Origin: CAXBID01 sp963815305
GTDB taxonomy: Bacteria > Bacteroidota > Bacteroidia > Flavobacteriales > Flavobacteriaceae
Direction: 5' to 3'
Assembly: GCA_963815305.1 (NCBI GenBank)
Contig: CAWFFW010000001.1
Location: 2,294,001 to 2,358,000, forward strand
Length of the DNA: 64,000 nucleotides
Shown: positions 1 to 8,514 of the stretch, in pieces
Numbering within the stretch: position 1 is the stretch's first letter
How the letters are laid out: each line of letters starts with the position of its first letter
Notes under the pieces: model-generated
What the model saw: only the letters and a program-made list of their open reading frames with translations
Databases searched by the model: none
What the model was told of the DNA's origin: nothing
Made by a program: the position numbers and the translations under genes

Positions 1-1147
1 TTTTCTCTTAATTCTACTACCGCATAAGCTGGCTTTAGCGATATTTCATATTCTGGGTTTATCGAAATTCTCGTACTATTTATAGGCTCATTATTATTCA
101 ATGAACTCGATTTTTTGTTTGAAATCCTATCATTTATTTCTCTTATAAACCTAAATCCGTCGTGTGCTAGTTCAATACCACTTTTATTATAACTAAACTT
201 ATCCTTAAAATGTTTGTTCTTTTTTAATGTAATTATGGCTCTTTGATAATCTATAATAATATTAAATCGTTTTAATATATTACCTGCTACACTTCCATTA
301 CGATCTTTGTATTTTCTAGCATGTAAAGTGTAAGTAGAGTCTGGATAAGCAATATTTGCATTTTTAATAGTGATCTCTTTTAAGGAAAAAGATTCAATTT
401 TTGAACGTTTACCATAAACGCTACCGCTTAAACCGTGCCCCAAAAAGTCTTGAAAGTATTTGTCAGGAGATTTTATGCCTAAATCTTCATCTTCAAAAAG
501 CCACAATGCATCACTACCACCAGAATCAATTAATAATTTTACTGGAATTTGACGGTCATCAATTTCAACCTCACAGTTAATGTATGGTTTATTCTTATAA
601 AACTCTAGATTTAAACGTTCACATTTCTCACAACTTTTATAACGGTAATAATCAGGTTCTGTAAGTCTTAAAAACTGGTTAGAATAATTTATTTCAACCA
701 CTAAATCTTTAAATAAATCGTAACCTATGATACCATGAACAGGAATTCCTAATCTTGGAGCAAAATTTAAATTTTCATCATAAACTGCATATAAATCTTG
801 ATCTAATACAATAGCGTCACCTATTTTTAAAATATTATTTTTTGACTTTAATGCTTCAACAGATTCTCCTTCGCCCAACCCTCTCAAAAAAATTTTTTTC
901 GTGTTTTTAATTTTCAAAGTGTCCGATACATTTAAAAAATTAAAAATTATAGGTTTACTTACTCCTGTATCTAATATAAATGACAAAGTCACTCCGTTTA
1001 TCTCAATAGGAAAAATAACTAAATTATTAATAAGTTTAAATTTAATTTTATCTGAATGTTTTTTATTCTGAACAATAAATTTTCCTTGAGAAAACCAAAA
1101 TGACTTAAACAAAAAAATAGTGATATGAATAAAATATTTTTTTTCAT
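1..1147 (-). CDS. Retropepsin-like aspartyl protease with PDZ domain, partial, frameshift near its start
   Basis: This minus-strand reading frame runs off the left edge of the window. It carries two aspartyl-protease motifs, FILDTG (plus-strand bases near 966-980) and LLIDSGGSD (near 520-545). It ends at the window edge in PAYAVVELRE, which in this flavobacterial family leads into a C-terminal PDZ domain. The family is predicted to be periplasmic and membrane-anchored. The only good start, an ATG at 1147 beginning MKKNILFISLFF (a signal peptide), is one base out of frame with the rest. The frames would join if the seven-A run at 1111-1117 had eight A's, giving a signal peptide ending WFSQG. 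A TTG at 1112 is the only in-frame alternative and would remove most of the signal peptide. The family call is firm; the state of the 5' end is not. Confidence 0.75.
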
Positions 1148-1270
1148 TTAAAAAAACAAATAATAACGTAACTGAATTTACGAATCTTTAAATTAGTTTA
1201 TCGAATAAGAGCTATATTTTAAAAAAACTTTAAGATAATTTTCTCAACTTTGTAGCTAAATCAAATTTTA

Positions 1271-2461
1271 ATGCCATCTATCTCAAAAAAAGGGCAATCA
1301 ATGCCCCAATCACCAATTCGAAAGTTAGTGCCTTTTGCTGAACAAGCTGTAAAAAAAGGAAAGTCTATTTATTATTTAAATATAGGACAACCAGATATAA
1401 AAACTCCTAAAATTGCTTTACAGGCTGTTAAAGAAAGTAATATTGAGGTGTTAGCTTATTCTAGGTCTGAAGGTTCAGAAACTTACAGACAAAAAATAGC
1501 ATCGTACTACCAAAAGCATGATATTGAAGTTAAACATGACGATATTATTGTAACTACCGGCGGTAGTGAAGCACTTCTTTTTGCATTTGGAAGTATCATG
1601 GATGTTGATGATGAAATTATTATTCCTGAGCCTTTCTATGCAAATTACAATGGATTTTCTACCGCATCAGGTGTAAAGGTTATTCCTGTTATTTCAAAAA
1701 TTGAAACTGACTTTGCGCTTCCACCCATTGAGGAGTTTGAAAAATTAATTTCGCCAAAAACCAAGGCCATTTTAATTTGTAACCCTGGCAACCCAACCGG
1801 TTATTTATATTCAAAAGAAGAAATACAAAAACTTGCCGCTATTGTTAAAAAACACGATTTATTTTTAATTGCTGATGAAGTATATCGAGAATTTGCTTAT
1901 GATGGTAACGTACACTACTCTATAATGCAAGAAGCTGGTTTAGAACCCAATGCTATAATGATAGATTCTGTATCTAAACGATATAGCATGTGTGGGGCCC
2001 GTGTGGGCTGCTTAGTCTCAAAAAATAAAAATGTTATTGAAACTGCATTAAAATTTGCTCAAGCACGTTTAAGTCCGCCAACGCTAGCACAAATAGCTAG
2101 TGAAGCGGCGCTAGAAACCCCGCAAAGTTATTTTGATGCTGTTATTGAAGAATATGTTGAACGCAGAAATACTTTAATTACAGAATTGCAAAAAATAGAC
2201 GGTGTAAAAGTAGCAAAACCTAAAGGTGCTTTTTACTGTATGGTTGAGTTGCCAATTAAAAATTCAGACCATTTTGCACAATGGCTTTTAGAGGATTTCC
2301 ATGTTAATAATGAAACCGTTATGGTTGCCCCTGCTGGTGGTTTTTATTCCACACCTGGCATTGGCTTAAACCAAATACGAATTGCTTACGTGCTTAAAAA
2401 AGAAAGCTTAATAAAAGCCGTAAATATTTTAAAAGAAGCTCTAAAAGTTTATAAAGACTAG
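1271..2461 (+). CDS. PLP-dependent class I/II aminotransferase (aspartate aminotransferase-like)
   Basis: A fold-type I aminotransferase of 396 aa, the normal length. Visible motifs are TTGGSEA (residues 95-101, phosphate binding), NPGNPTG (171-177), DEVYREF (202-208) and SVSKRYSMCGARVG, where K236 should form the Schiff base with pyridoxal phosphate. The C-terminal NQIRIAY arginine would bind the substrate carboxylate. It probably transfers amino groups between aspartate or another amino acid and 2-oxoglutarate in the cytoplasm; the exact substrate cannot be read from sequence. The start fits flavobacterial homologues, and a near-consensus -7 box (CAACTTTG, 1245-1252) lies just upstream. Its TAG stop shares one base with the GTG start of murB, so the two are probably co-transcribed. 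Confidence 0.9.
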   Translation: MPSISKKGQSMPQSPIRKLVPFAEQAVKKGKSIYYLNIGQPDIKTPKIALQAVKESNIEVLAYSRSEGSETYRQKIASYYQKHDIEVKHDDIIVTTGGSEALLFAFGSIMDVDDEIIIPEPFYANYNGFSTASGVKVIPVISKIETDFALPPIEEFEKLISPKTKAILICNPGNPTGYLYSKEEIQKLAAIVKKHDLFLIADEVYREFAYDGNVHYSIMQEAGLEPNAIMIDSVSKRYSMCGARVGCLVSKNKNVIETALKFAQARLSPPTLAQIASEAALETPQSYFDAVIEEYVERRNTLITELQKIDGVKVAKPKGAFYCMVELPIKNSDHFAQWLLEDFHVNNETVMVAPAGGFYSTPGIGLNQIRIAYVLKKESLIKAVNILKEALKVYKD

Positions 2462-3474
2462 TGCAAATTCAACAAAATATATCTTTAAAACCATATAACA
2501 CTTTTGGTATTGATGTTACAGCTAAATATTTTGTTTCTGTAACCAATATGGAGGTATTGAAAGCTGTTTTAAAACTAAAAGGTTATCCTAATAAACTTAT
2601 TTTAGGGGGCGGCAGCAATATGCTGTTAACCAAAAATCAAGATGTACTGGTTATACATATTGATATAAAGGGTATTTCAATAGTTTCTGAAGATGACGAT
2701 TTTGTGAATATTAAAGCCAATGCTGGTGAAAACTGGCATGAGTTTGTTTTATGGTGTTTAAAAAATGATTACGGCGGTTTGGAAAACATGTCACTTATTC
2801 CTGGTCATGTTGGCACAGCCCCTATTCAGAATATTGGTGCTTACGGCGTTGAACTCAAAGATTCCTTTGTATCCTGTGAAGCATTATGTTTAGAAACGAA
2901 AGAAATTGAAATTTTTATTAAAGAAGATTGTGCATTTGGTTACAGAAATTCAATTTTCAAACAAGAATTCAAAGGAAAATATATCATTATAAGTGTCACT
3001 TTTAGACTTACTAAAAAAAATCATAAATTACACATTAATTACGGCACAATTGAATCACAGTTAGAGGAAACTGGTATTAAAAATCCAACTATTCAAGATA
3101 TTTCTGAAGCTGTTATTTGCATTAGACAAAGTAAATTACCAAACCCAAAAGAGATTGGAAATAGTGGCAGTTTTTTTAAAAACCCTGTAATTTCTAAAAA
3201 GCAATTTGATGCTTTGGCTGAAAATTTTGAAGATATACCTAGTTATCCTATTTCAGATAATGAAGTTAAAGTTCCTGCGGGCTGGCTTATTGAAAAAGCA
3301 GGTTTTAAAGGCAAACGATTTGATAATTATGGTGTACACAAAAAGCAGGCGTTGGTATTGGTAAATTATGGAAATGCAAGCGGTAAGGATATCCTAAATC
3401 TTTCAAAATTAATTCAGAAAACAATAAAACGACTTTTTAACGTTACTATTGAAGCTGAAGTAAATATCTTGTAA
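2461..3474 (+). CDS. murB: UDP-N-acetylenolpyruvoylglucosamine reductase
   Basis: MurB reduces UDP-GlcNAc-enolpyruvate to UDP-MurNAc with NADPH and FAD in cytoplasmic peptidoglycan precursor synthesis. At 337 aa it has type I MurB length. FAD-binding motifs are visible: LGGGSNMLL (about residues 47-55) and the glycine-rich IPGHVGTAPIQNIGAYGVE (about 113-131). CAFGYRNSIFK and GNSGSFFKNP contain the conserved substrate-binding tyrosine/arginine and the serine proton donor. The start is a GTG overlapping the preceding stop codon by one base, and NTFGIDVTAKYF just after it matches the family N-terminus, so the GTG is well supported. Confidence 0.96.
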   Translation: MQIQQNISLKPYNTFGIDVTAKYFVSVTNMEVLKAVLKLKGYPNKLILGGGSNMLLTKNQDVLVIHIDIKGISIVSEDDDFVNIKANAGENWHEFVLWCLKNDYGGLENMSLIPGHVGTAPIQNIGAYGVELKDSFVSCEALCLETKEIEIFIKEDCAFGYRNSIFKQEFKGKYIIISVTFRLTKKNHKLHINYGTIESQLEETGIKNPTIQDISEAVICIRQSKLPNPKEIGNSGSFFKNPVISKKQFDALAENFEDIPSYPISDNEVKVPAGWLIEKAGFKGKRFDNYGVHKKQALVLVNYGNASGKDILNLSKLIQKTIKRLFNVTIEAEVNIL

Positions 3475-3586
3475 TTGAATTTATCAAAAAAAATAACTCA
3501 TTTCTGATTTAAAAAAAATTCAAATAAATCCTAAAAGAAATTTCTAACTTTAGTACTTTGCATATCAAAACCAAACTAACCTAATA

Positions 3587-4120
3587 TTGATTTCAGCAAT
3601 AGAAAAAGAAATAGTTACTTTATTAGAAAAAGGCAATAAAAAAGCCATCAACTTGTTATATGAATATTATGCCGATTCACTTTATGGTGTTATTCAGAAA
3701 ATAATAAAGGATGAAGATACCGCTCAAGATGTATTGCAAGAAAGTTTTATTAAAATATGGCGTTACGCAAAAAAATACGATGCTAGTAAAGCAAAACTTT
3801 TCACTTGGCTTTATAGAATTGCCTATAATACGGCCATTGATAAAGTAAGATCTCAAAAAAATAAATCTGGAAAGGAAGTCCAGATTGAAACTTCTGCCGT
3901 ATATAAAATAACTTCGAACGAGTTAAATCAAGATGTATTAGATATTCGAAAACACCTAAGTAACTTAGACGAAAAATATCAAATTGTACTAAATGCACTC
4001 TTTTTTGAGGGCATGACACAGCAAGAAGCTAGTGATGAATTAGATATTCCTTTAGGAACCATAAAATCTAGATTAAAAATTGGATTGAGAGAACTTAAAA
4101 AAATCTACGATCCCCAATAA
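3587..4120 (+). CDS. ECF-type RNA polymerase sigma factor
   Basis: A 177-aa sigma-70 family protein with only regions 2 and 4. Region 2 is seen as QDVLQESFIKIWRYA and FTWLYRIAYNTAIDKVRS; region 4 as FFEGMTQQEASDELDIPLG followed by KSRLKIGLRELKK. It should direct RNA polymerase to stress-type promoters. The predicted start is TTG at 3587; no in-frame ATG lies at the right place. A candidate -7 element (TACTTTG) sits near 3554-3560. Eight bases separate it from the following gene, a membrane anti-sigma factor that probably holds it inactive. It is paralogous to the 44227 sigma factor, which has the same downstream partner type. Confidence 0.9.
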   Translation: MISAIEKEIVTLLEKGNKKAINLLYEYYADSLYGVIQKIIKDEDTAQDVLQESFIKIWRYAKKYDASKAKLFTWLYRIAYNTAIDKVRSQKNKSGKEVQIETSAVYKITSNELNQDVLDIRKHLSNLDEKYQIVLNALFFEGMTQQEASDELDIPLGTIKSRLKIGLRELKKIYDPQ

Positions 4121-4128
4121 ACAAAGTC

Positions 4129-4917
4129 ATGAATGAGAAAATAAATACTTTTTTAAATTCTGGCCTATTAGAAAACTATCTATTAGGAATAACTACTTCT
4201 ACTGAAACAGAAATGGTTGAATCCTATATTTCAAAATACCCAGAAGTACAAAATGCCTATACAACATTACAATACAATTTGGAAATTGTTGCAAAAAGTA
4301 ATGCCGTTGAAGCACCAAAGCACATTCTAAATACTATTTTAGAAGAATTGGATGATATTCCTGTAATTAAAATGAATACGACTCGCAAATACAAAAAGTG
4401 GTATAAATTCACTGTTGCTGCTAGTGTAGCTGCCCTAATTTTTGCTGGATCATCATTTTATTTATATAATCAAAAACAGCAACTTTCCAATGAAAATCAA
4501 GTGGTAGTTGATGAAATTTTTGATTTACGTAGCGATATTGAGAAAAACAACATGATGCTTGATAATGTTATGAGACAACTTTTAAAGCTTAATAATCCTG
4601 AAACTGAAAAATATATTATTAACGGAAATGAAAGAGCTAAGGATTTAAAAACTGTTGCTTACATAAATCCTAAAGAAAAAACATCTATGATTGATGTGGT
4701 TTCATTACCTCAATTACCTGAAGAGCAATGTTACCAAATATGGGCAGAATTACAAGGGAAAATGGTAAGTTTAGGTATTTTGAACAAGGCTGATAGAAAG
4801 TTGATTAATCTTCCTTATGCTGAAGATGCTTTAGCTTTAAATATAACAATTGAACCTAAAGGTGGCAACACAGTTGCCTCTTTACACAATAAAGTTGCAG
4901 AAATAGAATTACAATAG
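4129..4917 (+). CDS. Membrane anti-sigma factor with RskA-like C-terminal domain
   Basis: A 262-aa protein with a cytoplasmic N-terminal helical region (sigma binding, residues 1-90), one membrane segment (about 93-113, FTVAASVAALIFAGSSF), a short coiled coil and an extracytoplasmic domain. The last 80 residues, with LPEEQCYQIWAELQG and a C-terminal ITIEPKGG, match the anti-sigma-K (RskA) fold. There is no HxxxCxxC zinc anti-sigma motif, so zinc-thiol redox sensing is unlikely. It directly follows the ECF sigma gene and should sequester it. The inducing signal is unknown. A strong terminator follows at 4949-4987. Confidence 0.87.
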   Translation: MNEKINTFLNSGLLENYLLGITTSTETEMVESYISKYPEVQNAYTTLQYNLEIVAKSNAVEAPKHILNTILEELDDIPVIKMNTTRKYKKWYKFTVAASVAALIFAGSSFYLYNQKQQLSNENQVVVDEIFDLRSDIEKNNMMLDNVMRQLLKLNNPETEKYIINGNERAKDLKTVAYINPKEKTSMIDVVSLPQLPEEQCYQIWAELQGKMVSLGILNKADRKLINLPYAEDALALNITIEPKGGNTVASLHNKVAEIELQ

Positions 4918-4948
4918 ATTAATAGCATAATCTTCTAATCAAATAATC

Positions 4949-4987
4949 AAAAGCCTCAATCTAATATAGAATGAGGCTTTTTTTTTT
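4949..4987 (+). terminator. Rho-independent terminator after the anti-sigma gene
   Basis: Perfect 9-bp stem AAAGCCTCA (4949/4950-4958) with TGAGGCTTT (4972-4980), a 13-nt loop, then a run of ten T's. It ends the ECF/anti-sigma operon. Confidence 0.9.
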
Positions 4988-5141
4988 ATGAATAATTATC
5001 ATGTATTTATAATTTATTCTACAAACAGCCATAGTAATAGCTTTTAATCCTATGATTCCGTTGGCCTACTACAGTAAGAAAATTGAATGATTTGCCGTAG
5101 TAACTATTTTTATAATTAATCTCGGTTTTAATGAAAAACTT

Positions 5142-5149
5142 TATCTTTG
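5142..5149 (+). promoter_or_regulatory. Bacteroidota -7 promoter box
   Basis: TATCTTTG, an exact match to TAnnTTTG, lies 17 bases before the ATG at 5166. It probably drives the four-gene run 5166-8241. Confidence 0.6.
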
Positions 5150-5165
5150 TATCAAAATATTTTAG

Positions 5166-5369
5166 ATGAAACTTCTTTTAATTACAATTGTTTTACTGGG
5201 ATTGGGGATTGCTGGAATTGCCATAAAAATTTGGGCTAAAAAGGACGGTAAGTTTTCTGGTACTTGTGCTAGCCAAAACCCCATGTTAAATCAAGATGGT
5301 GAAGCTTGTGGTTTTTGCGGAAAAACTCCAGATCAATTTACTGATTGTAACGAACCTCAACACTCTTAA
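5166..5369 (+). CDS. Small single-pass membrane protein with a cysteine-rich tail
   Basis: A 67-aa protein with one N-terminal hydrophobic helix (residues 2-25) followed by a short polar tail holding four cysteines: GTCASQNP, GEACGFCG and FTDC. Small proteins of this form are conserved in Flavobacteriia with no known function. The cysteine spacing (C-x14-C-x2-C-x9-C) could bind metal or form disulfides, but that is inference. It begins right after a consensus -7 box and lies 6 bases before a glycosyltransferase, so it probably leads that operon. Confidence 0.7.
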   Translation: MKLLLITIVLLGLGIAGIAIKIWAKKDGKFSGTCASQNPMLNQDGEACGFCGKTPDQFTDCNEPQHS

Positions 5370-5375
5370 TAGTAA

Positions 5376-6488
5376 ATGAATATACTTGATTTTATATTCT
5401 ACACCTTTATGGTTGTAGTTATTATTCAAGTAGTTTATTATTTTTTTTTATTCAGAAAATTCGCTTTTATAACACCTCAAAAAACAGCTTCTCATAAAAT
5501 TTTGGTTTCTGTTATTATTTGTGCTAAAAATGAAGCTAAAAATTTGCAGCTATTTTTACCGTCTATAATTTCTCAAAACTATCAAGAATTTGAAATAGTA
5601 CTTATTAATGACTCTTCAAGTGATGAGACATTGGACGTGATGGAAAATTTCGCAAAGGCTCATTCTAACATTAAAATTGTAAATGTTAAAAATACTGAAG
5701 CGTTTTGGGCAAACAAAAAGTACGCTTTAACTTTAGGTATTAAAGCTTCAAAATATGAATATTTATTATTTACTGATGCAGATTGTAAACCTGTTTCTGA
5801 ATATTGGATAAGAAATATGTGTTCTCATTTTAATGAAAAAAAATCTATTGTATTAGGGTATGGAAAACATGCTAAAATTGAAAAATCATTTCTTAACAAG
5901 CTTGTTCGTTTTGAAACCTTAATGACTGCCATTCAATTTTTTTCTTATGCTAAAATCGGATTGCCATATATGGGTGTTGGCAGAAATTTAGCATATACTA
6001 AAAAAGATTTTTTTAATGTAAATGGGTTTGTAAATCATATTAAAATAAATTCTGGTGATGATGATTTGTTTATAAATCAAATTGCTAATAGTCGGAATGT
6101 ATCCATTTGCTTTTCAGAAAAGAGTTTTACAGAATCTGTTCCTAAATCCACTTTTAAAGATTGGATTAAACAAAAAAGGCGCCATATTTCAACCGCAAAA
6201 TATTATAAATTAGAACATAAAATTCTACTTAGCTTATTTTACTTCACTAATCTATTGTTTTGGATTTTAGCTTTAGTTCTTTTTATTTCAACTCATAATT
6301 GGCCATTTGTAGTTTTATTTTTTTTAATTAGACTAATAATTCAATATTTAATTGTTGATGCTTCATCTAAAAAATTAAATGAAACTGATCTTTTAATTTG
6401 GCTTCCGATACTTGAAATATCTTTAATTATTATGCAATTGACTATATTTATAAATAATCTCATCTCAAAACCTAATTTTTGGAAATAG
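5376..6488 (+). CDS. Family 2 glycosyltransferase, membrane-bound
   Basis: A 370-aa GT-A type glycosyltransferase. An N-terminal membrane helix (residues 5-27) precedes the catalytic domain: VSVIICAKNEAKNL and IVLINDSSSDET bind the nucleotide-sugar, FTDADCKP holds the metal-binding DxD-type motif, SGDDDLFI supplies the catalytic acid and KQKRRH is the Q/RxxRx-like acceptor site. Two or three C-terminal membrane helices follow. Such enzymes add sugars to lipid or polysaccharide carriers at the inner membrane; the product is not predictable. Its 3' end overlaps the following sigma-factor gene by 10 bases, so the two are translationally linked. Confidence 0.88.
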   Translation: MNILDFIFYTFMVVVIIQVVYYFFLFRKFAFITPQKTASHKILVSVIICAKNEAKNLQLFLPSIISQNYQEFEIVLINDSSSDETLDVMENFAKAHSNIKIVNVKNTEAFWANKKYALTLGIKASKYEYLLFTDADCKPVSEYWIRNMCSHFNEKKSIVLGYGKHAKIEKSFLNKLVRFETLMTAIQFFSYAKIGLPYMGVGRNLAYTKKDFFNVNGFVNHIKINSGDDDLFINQIANSRNVSICFSEKSFTESVPKSTFKDWIKQKRRHISTAKYYKLEHKILLSLFYFTNLLFWILALVLFISTHNWPFVVLFFLIRLIIQYLIVDASSKKLNETDLLIWLPILEISLIIMQLTIFINNLISKPNFWK

Positions 6489-7021
6489 AAGAAGCTATAA
6501 AGCGTGCTAAAACCAACGATCAAAAGGCATTTAATTATTTACTGAATACTTTTTGGGATGATGTTTATGGATTTCAATTAAAGCGTATTCAAAACGAAAA
6601 TGATGCTGAGGATATAACTATTCAAACGTTTTCTAAAGCTTTTGATAGAATTGAAACTTTTGATGAAAATTATAAATTTAAAACTTGGCTGATTACTATT
6701 TCAAAGAATATTCATATCGATTTACTTCGGAAAGAAAAAAATTCTATTTCACAAGTTATATCAAAAGATTCAAAACATGCATATCATGTTTTAGACGAAT
6801 CGCCTTCACCTGAAGACAAATTAATTACTGAACAACATTTAGCAAAATTATTGCGCGACATAAAAAAATTAAAACCGCATTACCAAGAAGTTATCAACTT
6901 ACGCTATTTTCAAGAATTAAGTTATAAGGAAATTTCAAATCAACTAAACGAACCGATGAATAATATAAAGGTTAAACTGCTTCGAGCAAAAAAACTACTT
7001 GCAGAAATTATTCGAGAATAA
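6479..7021 (+). CDS. ECF-type RNA polymerase sigma factor without adjacent anti-sigma gene
   Basis: A 180-aa sigma-70 family protein. Region 2 is visible in NDAEDITIQTFSKAFDRI and FKTWLITISKNIHIDLLRK; region 4 in YFQELSYKEISNQLNEP followed by KVKLLRAKKLLAE. The likely start is TTG at 6479, inside the end of the glycosyltransferase gene, which implies translational coupling. Unlike the 3587 and 44227 sigma factors it is not followed by an anti-sigma gene; an Nramp-like transporter begins 5 bases after it. It is more divergent from those two than they are from each other. Confidence 0.88.
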   Translation: MEIEEAIKRAKTNDQKAFNYLLNTFWDDVYGFQLKRIQNENDAEDITIQTFSKAFDRIETFDENYKFKTWLITISKNIHIDLLRKEKNSISQVISKDSKHAYHVLDESPSPEDKLITEQHLAKLLRDIKKLKPHYQEVINLRYFQELSYKEISNQLNEPMNNIKVKLLRAKKLLAEIIRE

Positions 7022-7026
7022 TTAGA

Positions 7027-8241
7027 ATGATTACAAAATTAAAGAATCTTGGTCCGGGTTTATTATTTGCTGGGGCAGCTATTGGGGTTTCTCATTTAAT
7101 ACAATCTACAAGGGCTGGTGCCGACTTTGGTATGGGTTTACTTTGGGCTTTACTTTTAGTAAATTTATTTAAGTATCCCTTTTTTCAATTTGGTCCCCGA
7201 TATGCAACAGCAACTGGTGAAAGCCTTTTAGATGGTTATAAAAAACTTGGCAAAAGTGTATTAGTTATTTACTATATCTTGAGTTTAGCTACCATGTTTA
7301 CTATTCAAACTGGCGTAACTATTGTAACTGCAGGGTTAGCTTCCTCTTTATTTGGCGATTTTATTAGTGTAAAATTATGGACAGTTATAATCATCATTAT
7401 TTGTCTCGCGTTGTTAATTTTTGGAAAGTACAAGCTTTTAGACCGCTTAATGAAAATTATAATCATTACATTAACAATTAGCACCATTATCGCAGTAAGT
7501 ATGGCTTTAATAGATAATGTCTCTCCCATGTCTTTTAAACAAATACTACCTAATAATAGTATAGAAATTACTTTTTTAATTGCTTTTATGGGTTGGATGC
7601 CAGCACCTTTAGATATTTCTGTTTGGCAGTCACTCTGGGCTATTGAAAAAAATAATGAAACAAAAAAATATAATACTGAATCGGCCTTATTCGATTTTAA
7701 TGTAGGTTATTTAAGTACTATCATTTTAGGCATTGGTTTTTTATTATTAGGAACTCTAGTAATGTTTAATAGCGGGGAAACATTTAGTAATTCTGCAAGT
7801 ATTTTTTCTGGACAACTTATTAATATGTATACTAATAGCTTAGGCCATTGGGCTTATATTATTATTGGAATAGCTGCATTTACAACTATGTTTAGCACGA
7901 CCCTAACTACATTAGATGCATCGCCAAGGGCGATGGCAAAAACAACGCAACTACTTTTTAAAAATACCTCAAAACTTAATTATATGTTTTGGATAAGTGT
8001 TTTGGCCACGGGCACTATAGCCATATTTCTATTTTTAGCTTCAGAAATGGGATTATTAATAAAAATAGCTACCATTTTATCGTTTATAACAGCACCTTTT
8101 TATGCTATAATTAATTACAAACTTATTTCAAGTAAGTATACTCCAAAAGCATGGCGACCATCACAAAAAATGCACTTATTAAGTTTAATGGGTATTGCTT
8201 TTTTAACAGGTTTTAGTATTTGGTTTCTTACTACGCTTTAA
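7027..8241 (+). CDS. Nramp-like membrane transporter with altered metal-site motifs
   Basis: A 404-aa polytopic protein with about eleven membrane segments and the Nramp/LeuT-like beginning LKNLGPGLLFAGAAIGVSHL. Canonical Nramp proteins have DPGN in the first helix and a MPH motif in helix 6 to bind manganese or iron. Here the matching segments read GVSHLIQSTRAGA and GWMPAPLDISVW, so the ligand-forming aspartate and asparagine of helix 1 are gone. The methionine of helix 6 is kept but not the histidine. It therefore belongs to an Nramp-related subgroup whose substrate cannot be assumed to be Mn2+ or Fe2+. It is the last gene of the 5166-8241 run. Confidence 0.82.
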   Translation: MITKLKNLGPGLLFAGAAIGVSHLIQSTRAGADFGMGLLWALLLVNLFKYPFFQFGPRYATATGESLLDGYKKLGKSVLVIYYILSLATMFTIQTGVTIVTAGLASSLFGDFISVKLWTVIIIIICLALLIFGKYKLLDRLMKIIIITLTISTIIAVSMALIDNVSPMSFKQILPNNSIEITFLIAFMGWMPAPLDISVWQSLWAIEKNNETKKYNTESALFDFNVGYLSTIILGIGFLLLGTLVMFNSGETFSNSASIFSGQLINMYTNSLGHWAYIIIGIAAFTTMFSTTLTTLDASPRAMAKTTQLLFKNTSKLNYMFWISVLATGTIAIFLFLASEMGLLIKIATILSFITAPFYAIINYKLISSKYTPKAWRPSQKMHLLSLMGIAFLTGFSIWFLTTL

Positions 8242-8488
8242 GATTATTCACAAAGATTCACAACATTTTATAAAATTGATTATTTGAATACCTAACAGGT
8301 TTCAAAAACCTTTAATGTACAATAAACGATAATATAAAAAGCTATTGAATTCTAAATTAGAGTTACTAACCGCGTATAGAATAGAATTAAAAATCCAAAA
8401 AAAAAAATTAAAAGAAATCTTTAGAATTTATAAGTTTTTTAATGTGTTTCTGTGTATTTTACAGCACACTGTTTTAAAGAATACTTTG

Positions 8489-8496
8489 TATCTTTG
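8489..8496 (+). promoter_or_regulatory. -7 promoter box of lipA
   Basis: TATCTTTG is an exact TAnnTTTG match 18 bases before the ATG at 8515. It lies inside a longer possible reading frame starting at 8452, which argues for the shorter protein. Confidence 0.7.
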
Positions 8497-8514
8497 CAAA
8501 GATACTTTAATGGC

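Noticed and set aside
8452..8514. Upstream in-frame extension of lipA (21 residues)
   Set aside because: A perfect -7 box lies inside it at 8489-8496 and the residues match nothing in the LipA family, so the ATG at 8515 is used.
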